6,739 nucleotides of DNA from Halanaerobiales bacterium (lineage in GTDB: Bacteria; Bacillota; Halanaerobiia; Halanaerobiales; M55B127). Under the pieces are notes generated by a model, which saw only the letters and a list, made by a program, of their open reading frames with translations, searched no databases and had not been told where the DNA came from. How positions within the stretch are numbered: the first letter of the stretch is position 1; each line of letters opens with the position of its first letter. The DNA is taken from the NCBI GenBank assembly GCA_021736965.1, contig JAIPEV010000095.1:1-6739 (forward strand), given 5' to 3'. Made by a program: the position numbers and the translations under genes. This document shows positions 1-5,989 of this stretch, one piece after another.

Positions 1-1288
1 ATGTAGCTATAAAAGGTCTTAGACCACCATGTAATGAAATACCATTTGCTATTGCACCCATTGCATGTTCACGAACCCCAAATCTAAAATTTCTGCCATC
101 ATAACTATCCTTTTGAAATTCACTGTATTTATCTAAGTAAGTTTTATTGGAAGGAGCTAAATCAGCAGATCCTCCAACAAGATAATCAATCTGGTCAACT
201 GCTTTTTTTAAAACTGTACCTGATGCCTTTCTGGTTGCTATAGGAGAATCAATCTTAATTTTTTTAATAATTTGATCAATATTTGAATCTATTTCTAAGT
301 TAAATGATTCTTGAAGTGTATTATGAAGTTCTGGAAATTCATTCTTCCATTCATTAAATAAAAAATCCCACTCTTTTTTCTTTTTAGATAGTATTTTCTT
401 TCGTTCATCAAAAAAAGTTTTTACTCTATCAGATACATAAAACTTTTTATCTTTAGGTAGATTAAAAAATTCTTTTAACCCTTTAATTTCATCTTCACCT
501 AAGGGTGCACCATGAGCATCACTTGTATCCTGTTTTGTGGGAGATCCATAAGCTATGTGAGTATTTGCAACAATTAAGGTTGGCTTTTCTTTTTCAGATT
601 TAGCTTTAATTATTGCCTTCCTTAGTTGGTTAATATCATGTCCATTTAGATCATCAATAACCTGCCAGTTATATGCTTTAAATCTATCAGGTACTGACTC
701 TGTAAAAGTTATATCTGTTGAACCTTCTATTGATATATTGTTATTATCATAGATGGCAATCAATTTGTTTAATCCAAGGTGTCCAGCAAGTGAAGCAGCC
801 TCTGAACTAATTCCCTCCATCATACATCCATCACCCATAATTGTATAAGTATAATGATCAAATATCTGATATTTGTCTTTGTTATATTTAGATGCCAAAT
901 ATCTCTCTGTTATTGCCATACCTATTGCATTAGCAAAACCTTGACCTAATGGGCCAGTAGTTGTTTCTACTCCAATTGTATCACCATATTCGGGGTGACC
1001 AGGTGTTTTTGAATTCAGTTGTCGAAACCTTTTTAGCTCTTCTAAAGAAAGTCCATAACCACTTAAATGTAATAAAGAGTAAAGTAACATCGAACCATGT
1101 CCTGCTGATAAAACAAAGCGATCCCTATCAAGCCAATCAGGAGCTGTAGGATCATGTTTTAATACTTCTCCATATAATAATGAACCTATTTCAGCACATC
1201 CTACCGGCATACCGGGATGGCCAGAGTTTGCTTTTTCAACTGCATCTACAGAAAGTCCTCTTACAATATTTGCAACTTCTTTTAACAC
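1..1288 (-). CDS. tkt: Transketolase, partial (N-terminal ~429 residues; C-terminus beyond left edge)
   Basis: Cytosolic thiamine-diphosphate enzyme that moves two-carbon ketol units between sugar phosphates in the non-oxidative pentose phosphate pathway. The frame is open from a GTG at 1286-1288 to the window edge; the last whole codon is 2-4. I chose GTG because GGAGG lies 7 nt upstream, a stop (1310-1312) follows 21 nt further upstream with no other good start, and the N-terminus then aligns with E. coli TktA. Visible family landmarks are NSGHPGMP with His24, SAGHGS with His64, GPLGQG near 112-117, and the thiamine-diphosphate motif GDG (152-154) through the Asn run 182-184. Further on are HGAPLG with His259, ATRKASG with Arg353, GGSADLAPS with Asp376, and GVREHAM with Glu407, the equivalent of catalytic Glu411. 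Transketolases are usually about 660 residues, so roughly the last third (transketolase C domain) is missing. It is a fused full-length type, not the split N/C pair found in some Clostridia. It is the last visible gene of the glgC-kinase-tkt series. Identification is very secure. Confidence 0.97.
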   Translation of the reverse strand, partial: MLKEVANIVRGLSVDAVEKANSGHPGMPVGCAEIGSLLYGEVLKHDPTAPDWLDRDRFVLSAGHGSMLLYSLLHLSGYGLSLEELKRFRQLNSKTPGHPEYGDTIGVETTTGPLGQGFANAIGMAITERYLASKYNKDKYQIFDHYTYTIMGDGCMMEGISSEAASLAGHLGLNKLIAIYDNNNISIEGSTDITFTESVPDRFKAYNWQVIDDLNGHDINQLRKAIIKAKSEKEKPTLIVANTHIAYGSPTKQDTSDAHGAPLGEDEIKGLKEFFNLPKDKKFYVSDRVKTFFDERKKILSKKKKEWDFLFNEWKNEFPELHNTLQESFNLEIDSNIDQIIKKIKIDSPIATRKASGTVLKKAVDQIDYLVGGSADLAPSNKTYLDKYSEFQKDSYDGRNFRFGVREHAMGAIANGISLHGGLRPFIAT

Positions 1289-1295
1289 AATAAAA

Positions 1296-1300
1296 CCTCC
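1296..1300 (-). promoter_or_regulatory. Ribosome binding site for tkt (decides the GTG start)
   Basis: The minus strand reads GGAGG followed by a 7-nt spacer and then GTG. It lies in the 34-nt gap after the kinase stop codon. No ATG or TTG in the same frame is compatible with this site, so it fixes GTG as the start. Confidence 0.85.
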
Positions 1301-1322
1301 TAAAATTATTTATATAGTCAAT

Positions 1323-2192
1323 TTAAAATTCATAACTTTTACCATTAACAGGTAGTTTTAAATTATCCAATATTCTTTCTAATAAAACTCCTTCTCTTTC
1401 AGGAAAATCATACCCGTGAGTGGTTCTTACTGCCATTGAAATAAACTGAACTGCTCTATCGATTGCCATCGGTAAACTATCTCCGGTTAGTAGACTTCCA
1501 ACCATTATACTGGTAAATAAATCACCGGTACCTGGAAAGTTAGCTGGTATATAATCACAGTTAACCTTCCAAAAACGTCCATCTTTTTTATGGTAAGCTA
1601 AAACAGAAGTTTTTTGGTTCGTTTTAAAACCAGGGACACTTGTAATTACAACCATTTCAGGGCCGAATGAAGATAGTTCTTCTAACCATTTTTTAGCCTG
1701 TTTATCACTATCTATATTTTTATTAACCTTATCTAATAAAAACTTTGCTTCTGTAATATTTGGAGTAATGAGATCAGCTTTTCTTATTAGCTTTTTCATA
1801 CTTTCAATCATTTTTTGATCAAATGTATCGTATGTATTCCCATTATCTCCTAATACAGGATCAATAATTATATATTGATCCTTATATTTAAATCTTTTTA
1901 CAAAATCTGATACGATATCAATTTGGTCTATAGAACCTAAAAAACCACTGTATATAGCATCAAATTTAATATTTAAGCTCTCCCAATGATCTATATATTC
2001 AGGTAACTGTTCGGTTAAATCAATAAACTTGTAGTTATTAAAGCCACCAGTATGTGTAGATAATATTGCTGTAGGTAAAGGACAGGGTTGAATACCCATT
2101 GTAGACAGTACCTCTATTACTGTAGTCAATGACCCCCTACCATACCCGGATAAATCATGAATAGCTGCTACTTTGGGAACTGGGTTTTCCAT
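1323..2192 (-). CDS. pdxK: Pyridoxamine/pyridoxal kinase (PdxK/PdxY type, ribokinase superfamily)
   Basis: Predicted cytosolic ATP-dependent kinase that phosphorylates pyridoxal, pyridoxamine or pyridoxine at the 5'-hydroxyl to salvage vitamin B6 into the PLP cofactor. The protein has 289 residues, typical for the family. Landmarks are HDLSGYGRGS (12-21), the substrate-side LPTAILSTHTGG (39-50), DPVLGDNG (111-118) and TPNITEA (143-149). The PGTGD motif (220-224) ends in Asp224, the expected catalytic base of the ribokinase superfamily. The LSGxGRxS and LSTHTGG forms resemble the pyridoxamine kinases common in Firmicutes more than the ThiD-like kinase of Bacillus. The ATG start is supported by AGGAAGG 8 nt upstream. 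The gene lies 15 nt after glgC and 34 nt before tkt, so it is probably co-transcribed with both. Family membership is secure. The preferred vitamer (hence pdxK or pdxY naming) cannot be read from sequence, so the symbol is provisional. Confidence 0.9.
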   Translation of the reverse strand: MENPVPKVAAIHDLSGYGRGSLTTVIEVLSTMGIQPCPLPTAILSTHTGGFNNYKFIDLTEQLPEYIDHWESLNIKFDAIYSGFLGSIDQIDIVSDFVKRFKYKDQYIIIDPVLGDNGNTYDTFDQKMIESMKKLIRKADLITPNITEAKFLLDKVNKNIDSDKQAKKWLEELSSFGPEMVVITSVPGFKTNQKTSVLAYHKKDGRFWKVNCDYIPANFPGTGDLFTSIMVGSLLTGDSLPMAIDRAVQFISMAVRTTHGYDFPEREGVLLERILDNLKLPVNGKSYEF

Positions 2193-2200
2193 TATACCAT

Positions 2201-2207
2201 CCTTCCT
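2201..2207 (-). promoter_or_regulatory. Ribosome binding site for the pyridoxamine kinase gene
   Basis: The minus strand reads AGGAAGG directly after the TAA stop of glgC, with an 8-nt spacer to the ATG. Such tight packing fits translation of both genes from one mRNA. A second ATG inside the spacer (2198-2200) is out of frame and hits a stop after two codons. Confidence 0.8.
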
Positions 2208-3452
2208 TTATTCAACTGTACTTCCACTTTTTATTTTTTCATCTTCAAAGTCTTTTGGTCTTGTATATGACATAATCCTACAGTTTCTTTCAACTTGAAC
2301 ATTATCAGGAATTACAGCTCTTTTAGCAATAATATTTAATCCATTGAATAATAGATCCGGTTTCTTTTTATTTGGAGTAAGATCATCACCAACACCTATT
2401 AGACAATTTTTACCTATTTTTACTTCTTTATCTATTATACATTGATCAATAGTTGTGTTTTTTCCAATAACAACATCATTAAAAATAATAGAGTCTCTGA
2501 TAACAACATTATCTTCAATATATACCCCAGGTGAAATTACAGAATTTACAACTTCTCCATTAATAATTGCACCATTTGACAAAAGGCTGTTATTTACTTT
2601 GCTGTTTGGACCAAACTTAACAGGAGGTTTTTCAACACTTTTAGTATGAATCTTCCAGTCATCATCATACATATTAAGCTCAGGTAAAGGTCTAGTTAAA
2701 GAAAGATTGGTTTCCCAGTATGATTTTAAGGTACCAACATCTTTCCAATATCCTTCATATTCATATAGATAAACTTCATTATTTTCAATCATAGGAGGTA
2801 TTACGTGATGACCAAAATCTGACTTTTCTGCACTACAGTACCTTTCAAGAGCTCTAATTATTACATCTTTCGAAAATACATAAATACCCATAGATGCCAA
2901 ATTACTGGGCGGATCATCAGGTTTTTCTAAAAAGTCTGTGATTCTACCAGTCTTATCAGTATCTAAAATACCATATCTACTAGCATCTTCTATTGGTACT
3001 CTTTGAGCTGCAATAGTAAGGTCCGCATTTCTATCAATGTGATCTTCAACCATCTTATCATAGTTCATCTTGTATAGATGATCACCAGATAATATCAAAA
3101 TATACTCTGCATTCATTCCTCTCAGATAACTCATATTTTGATAAATAGCATGAGCTGTACCCTTATACCATCCACCTTTTTTTCCAGTATAAGGCTGTAA
3201 GATAGTAATTCCTCCATATTTACGATCCAAATCCCATGGTTTACCTATACCAATATGATCATTTAATGATAGGGGAAGATATTGAGTCAATACCCCAACA
3301 TTAAATATTCCTGAGTTGACACAATTACTTAAAACAAAATCTATTAATCTATATTTGCCTGCAAATGGGACACTTGGTTTAGCTCGATGTTCAGATAAAA
3401 TATCTAATCTACTTCCTCTACCTCCAGCTAGTATTAAGGCAAGTGTTTTCAA
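2208..3452 (-). CDS. glgC: Glucose-1-phosphate adenylyltransferase (ADP-glucose pyrophosphorylase)
   Basis: Makes ADP-glucose and pyrophosphate from ATP and glucose-1-phosphate, the committed step of bacterial glycogen synthesis; cytosolic, usually a tetramer. The 414-residue length fits the family. The N-terminal nucleotidyltransferase domain shows GGRGSRL (10-16), KPSVPFAGKYRLIDF (25-39), GTAHAIYQN (98-106), and SGDHLYKMNY (122-131) with Asp124 matching the catalytic Asp142 of E. coli. FLEKP (174-178) carries Lys177, matching the glucose-1-phosphate lysine 195. SMGIYVF (187-193) and DVGTxxSYW (238-246) follow. Residues from about 280 to 385 show the hexapeptide pattern of a left-handed beta-helix. 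The catalytic residues argue for an active GlgC, not the degenerate GlgD partner. The start is TTG with AGGAGGG 6 nt upstream, and the sugar-nucleotide motif begins at once after it. No glgD, glgA or glgB is in the window. It is the first gene of the leftward operon. Confidence 0.96.
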   Translation of the reverse strand: MKTLALILAGGRGSRLDILSEHRAKPSVPFAGKYRLIDFVLSNCVNSGIFNVGVLTQYLPLSLNDHIGIGKPWDLDRKYGGITILQPYTGKKGGWYKGTAHAIYQNMSYLRGMNAEYILILSGDHLYKMNYDKMVEDHIDRNADLTIAAQRVPIEDASRYGILDTDKTGRITDFLEKPDDPPSNLASMGIYVFSKDVIIRALERYCSAEKSDFGHHVIPPMIENNEVYLYEYEGYWKDVGTLKSYWETNLSLTRPLPELNMYDDDWKIHTKSVEKPPVKFGPNSKVNNSLLSNGAIINGEVVNSVISPGVYIEDNVVIRDSIIFNDVVIGKNTTIDQCIIDKEVKIGKNCLIGVGDDLTPNKKKPDLLFNGLNIIAKRAVIPDNVQVERNCRIMSYTRPKDFEDEKIKSGSTVE

Positions 3453-3458
3453 ATTTAT

Positions 3459-3465
3459 CCCTCCT
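3459..3465 (-). promoter_or_regulatory. Ribosome binding site for glgC (decides the TTG start)
   Basis: The minus strand reads AGGAGGG with a 6-nt spacer to the TTG at 3450-3452. The strength and spacing of the site, and the GlgC core beginning only a few codons later, support TTG as the true start. Confidence 0.85.
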
Positions 3466-3489
3466 GATGATATTTAAAATACTAAGATA

Positions 3490-3518
3490 TTTATCTCCAT
3501 GTAATTTTATAATTTCAA
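3490..3518 (-). promoter_or_regulatory. Candidate sigma-A-type promoter for the glgC operon
   Basis: On the minus strand, TTGAAA (3513-3518) is followed by a 17-bp spacer and GATAAA (3490-3495). The -35 matches 5 of 6 consensus bases and the -10 matches 4 of 6. It would give a leader of roughly 30 nt before TTG. The region is so A/T-rich that chance matches are likely. A weaker alternative lies nearer 3540-3565 (TTGTAA, 16 bp, TAATAG). Confidence 0.4.
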
Positions 3519-3633
3519 CAACAAAACAGTAATTCCTCTATTAATTAATGCTTAATATATTACAAAAAAGTTAATCATTTTATTAAAATTTTTAAATTTT
3601 TAAATAACTTTATTGATTTTATTAATTTTTTTC

Positions 3634-3662
3634 TTGACTTTTATTATTTTTTTAATTATAAT
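3634..3662 (+). promoter_or_regulatory. Strong sigma-A-type promoter for the MFS transporter gene
   Basis: TTGACT (3634-3639) is followed by a 17-bp spacer and a perfect TATAAT (3657-3662). Transcription would begin near 3669, leaving a leader of about 25 nt that contains the AAGGAG site. The sequence upstream of the -35 is nearly pure A/T, as expected for an UP element. This is the best promoter in the window. Confidence 0.8.
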
Positions 3663-3680
3663 ATTAATAGAATTAATCAA

Positions 3681-3686
3681 AAGGAG
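3681..3686 (+). promoter_or_regulatory. Ribosome binding site for the MFS gene (decides the ATG at 3694)
   Basis: AAGGAG with a 7-nt spacer to ATG 3694-3696. It lies downstream of the promoter and rules out starts further upstream in the same frame. Confidence 0.85.
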
Positions 3687-3693
3687 TAAATTA

Positions 3694-5010
3694 ATGAAAA
3701 AAAACAATTTAAAGTTATTAAAAAACAAAGATTTTATTTTACTGTTTTTAGGTGGATTTGTTTCTAGAATTGGTAATGGAATACATAATATTGCACTAAT
3801 TTGGTTTGTCTTAGATTTGACAAAAAGTGGTTCTGCTACAGGATTTATCTTATTACTCTCTACTTTACCAACAGTTATTGTTGGTCCTTTTAGTGGTCTT
3901 ATTGCTGATAAGTTAAATCGTAAAAATTTGATAGTATACATGGATATTATTAGAGGTGTAGTAGTAATCTGGCTAGCTTATGTAGTTTATATTGGAACAG
4001 CAAATCTTTTTCATATAAGTATTGCAACTATATTAATTGCATTAGCTACCTCTTTTTTCAATCCAGCTGTAACTGCCTCTTTTCCAAATATTGTTCAAGA
4101 TGAACTACTACAGAAAGCAAACTCTTTAAATCATTTTAGTATGAACTTCACCCAGATCATCGGTGCAGCTATTGGTGGTTTGTTAATTGCACAATTTGGG
4201 ATTGCAGCAGTTTTTTTAATTAATGGAGTTTCCTATCTTATATCTGCTTTTTCAGAACTGTTTTTAAAAATCCCTGATGTTAAAATTGAAGAAGAAAATA
4301 TAGATAAACCAACCTTTTTAAATGAAATTAAATTTGGTTTTAGTTATTTATGGTCTAAAAAAGAAATTGTAGCTCTTTTTACGGTAGCAATCGTATTGAA
4401 CTTTCTATTAACTGGTCTTATGGTTTTAGGAATTCCATATATCTTTAAAGAAATTTTAACAGTAAACAGCAAACTTTTCGGTTATGCACAATCAATATTA
4501 CCTGCTGGTGCTGTTTTAGGTTCATTAATTTTAAGTCAGATACCTGAATTTAAAGAGTATTCTAAGGTTTTATTTTATTCATTAAATATACAGAGTTTAT
4601 CTATTATATTTTTAGGAGTATTAATTTTGCCCTTCCTGCTAATTAGGTTAGAAGTCATGAGCATATACTATCTACTGATAGTATTATTATTTATTGCAGG
4701 CGTCTTTAATGCTATTATTAATGTTCCAATCACAGTACTTCTTCAAAGAATGATTCCAGATAATCTAAGAGGCAGAATTAACGGACTTCTATCAACAATG
4801 TCAATGGGTTTAGTACCAGTATCTCTAGCAATTACTGGTCTATTAATAGACTTAGTACCTGTATATTCTCTCTTTATGGTTGGAGGAGGATTGTCATTGG
4901 CATTATCATTATTTATAATAAGAATTCCAGCAATAAGCAAGTTAAATCATACTAATCAAAAAGAAAGTCATATAAACTCTTCTCAAGAAGTTGCTGATTT
5001 AATGAATTAA
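3694..5010 (+). CDS. Major facilitator superfamily exporter, DHA3/MFS_3 (macrolide-efflux-like) type
   Basis: Predicted inner-membrane proton-coupled efflux protein of 438 residues with about 12 hydrophobic segments, the first near 13-40. Family marks are the loop 2-3 motif GLIADKLNRKNLI (68-80), FFNPAVTASFPNIV (121-134) followed by the ANSLNHF helix (142-148), and PDNLRGRINGL (355-365) in the loop between the late C-terminal helices. A charged stretch near 193-225, rich in Glu and Lys, separates the two six-helix halves. The C-terminal tail (about 414-438) is polar. This pattern fits the MFS_3 group, which includes macrolide, siderophore (EntS-like) and uncharacterised exporters; the substrate cannot be told. 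The frame is open from 3613, but I start at ATG 3694 because the earlier part overlaps the promoter and is only a hydrophobic reading of T-rich DNA. It is transcribed alone, divergent from glgC and convergent with the EamA pair. No regulator gene lies beside it within the window. Confidence 0.9.
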   Translation: MKKNNLKLLKNKDFILLFLGGFVSRIGNGIHNIALIWFVLDLTKSGSATGFILLLSTLPTVIVGPFSGLIADKLNRKNLIVYMDIIRGVVVIWLAYVVYIGTANLFHISIATILIALATSFFNPAVTASFPNIVQDELLQKANSLNHFSMNFTQIIGAAIGGLLIAQFGIAAVFLINGVSYLISAFSELFLKIPDVKIEEENIDKPTFLNEIKFGFSYLWSKKEIVALFTVAIVLNFLLTGLMVLGIPYIFKEILTVNSKLFGYAQSILPAGAVLGSLILSQIPEFKEYSKVLFYSLNIQSLSIIFLGVLILPFLLIRLEVMSIYYLLIVLLFIAGVFNAIINVPITVLLQRMIPDNLRGRINGLLSTMSMGLVPVSLAITGLLIDLVPVYSLFMVGGGLSLALSLFIIRIPAISKLNHTNQKESHINSSQEVADLMN

Positions 5011-5029
5011 TAATTTAATAAATATAATA

Positions 5030-5064
5030 TTCATATATGAAGTTTTATTTTATTATTTTTTTTT
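5030..5064 (+). terminator. Weak candidate terminator after the MFS gene
   Basis: A 12-base perfect palindrome, TTCATATATGAA (5030-5041), is followed by a T-rich run (5043-5064). As a hairpin it would have a very weak 4-bp stem with few G/C pairs. It sits between convergent genes, where a terminator is expected. The T-rich run is also the C-terminal coding end of the opposite gene (Lys/Ile codons), so it may not be a terminator signal at all. Confidence 0.3.
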
Positions 5065-5989
5065 GAGGCATATTTATAGTTAAGATCCCTGTGGAGACCA
5101 TTACTAATGAAAAAATCGCATTAATTGTTACAGTCTCTCCTATAATAAAAAAGGCTGATAAGAACACACCGCTGACAGGGGCAATGAACTTATAGATAGT
5201 AATATAACCAACCTTATTATACTTAATGAGTGTATACCATATTCCAAATGCAGTTGCTGAAATAAAAGCAAGGTAAACTAAAAGAATAATACTTTTAGTA
5301 CTAAATTGTAAAATATTATAATCTGTTCCTAACAAAGATATAAAAAATAGTAATAAGGAACCAAATAACATTTGATAGGCAGTAATAATCATAATACTTA
5401 TCTTTTTAGATAAAAATTTAGCATAGATTATAGCTATGGTACTCATTACACCCGATAAGATTATAAAACCTTCTCCATAAAAATTAAAAGAAAAATTAAT
5501 ATCTGCCTTGTTTAAATTAACAACTACAACTCCTAAAATACCTAATATTAATCCCATTATCTTCAATTTATTGAGTTTGTCATCTTTATATATAAAGTGT
5601 GATGTTATTACTGTAAAAAATATCCCTGAAGTTACTAAAATCGATGCTTTAACACCGGTAGTATTTGCTAAACCATTATAAAAAAATATATATTGGACAA
5701 AGGTTTGAATGAAACCCAAAAAAAATAAATGTTTTAAATCATTTTTATCTAACTTCAACTTTTTTATTCCTGATTTAAATATAATAAAAATAAGTAACAT
5801 AACTGCTGCTAACAAAAACCTATAAGAAGCAAAAAGCATCTTGACAAATGGACCTGCTTTATCAATATCTAAAAGTTTATAACTTACCTTTAAAGAAGGA
5901 AAAGCACTACCCCACAATAAACAGGCAATGACTGCAAAAACAATGACTAATATTTTATTTGTAAATAGATTATTATCACTTTTCTTCAT
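5045..5989 (-). CDS. EamA-family (drug/metabolite) transporter, complete
   Basis: Predicted ten-helix inner-membrane transporter of 314 residues, a standard length for the EamA (DUF6) family, which exports amino acids, metabolites or drugs. Two EamA repeats are visible. The first starts with the family hallmark WGSAFP (26-31) and contains the FFYNGLANTTGVKASIL stretch (102-118). The second begins near 172 and ends with the conserved region YKFIAPVSGVFLSAFFIIGE (266-285), with Pro271 and the Gly284-Glu285 pair. The short N-terminal tail and the C-terminus (QKKIIK) are basic, as expected for cytoplasmic ends. The start is ATG 5987-5989 with GAGGA 6 nt upstream, inside the end of the preceding gene. 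Its ATG shares one base with that gene's TAA (TAATG), so the two are probably translationally coupled. The substrate is unknown. The end of the gene faces the MFS gene end across 34 bp. Confidence 0.9.
   Translation of the reverse strand: MKKSDNNLFTNKILVIVFAVIACLLWGSAFPSLKVSYKLLDIDKAGPFVKMLFASYRFLLAAVMLLIFIIFKSGIKKLKLDKNDLKHLFFLGFIQTFVQYIFFYNGLANTTGVKASILVTSGIFFTVITSHFIYKDDKLNKLKIMGLILGILGVVVVNLNKADINFSFNFYGEGFIILSGVMSTIAIIYAKFLSKKISIMIITAYQMLFGSLLLFFISLLGTDYNILQFSTKSIILLVYLAFISATAFGIWYTLIKYNKVGYITIYKFIAPVSGVFLSAFFIIGETVTINAIFSLVMVSTGILTINMPQKKIIK

Larger units (their letters stand above)
3453..3693. other. Divergent intergenic region between glgC and the MFS gene
   Basis: 241 bp without a credible gene. 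It holds outward-facing promoter candidates and both ribosome binding sites. The part from about 3575 to 3670 is almost pure A/T with several T- and A-tracts, which could act as an UP element or bent DNA for the strong rightward promoter. I see no riboswitch fold, tRNA or clear long operator palindrome. Confidence 0.75.

Noticed and set aside
961..1149. Plus-strand open frame of 62 codons
   Set aside because: Lies antisense inside the conserved transketolase coding sequence and has no recognisable protein features.
2455..2649. Plus-strand open frame of 64 codons
   Set aside because: Antisense to the beta-helix part of glgC; a by-product of the repeated Ile/Val/Asn codons there.
3544..3556. 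Inverted repeat ATTAA-TGC-TTAAT as a possible operator
   Set aside because: Five-base A/T-only arms are expected by chance in this region, and no regulator gene is nearby to support it.
3453..3693. Riboswitch (TPP or PLP linked) ahead of the glgC operon
   Set aside because: The leader expected from the candidate promoter is only about 30 nt, and I see no conserved TPP-element sequence or stable G/C-containing stems.
3600..3941. Minus-strand open frame of 113 codons
   Set aside because: Antisense to the MFS gene start and its promoter. Its Lys/Ile/Asn-rich C-terminus is only translated A/T-rich intergenic DNA.
4743..4940. Minus-strand open frame of 65 codons
   Set aside because: Antisense to the conserved C-terminal half of the MFS transporter; no independent support.
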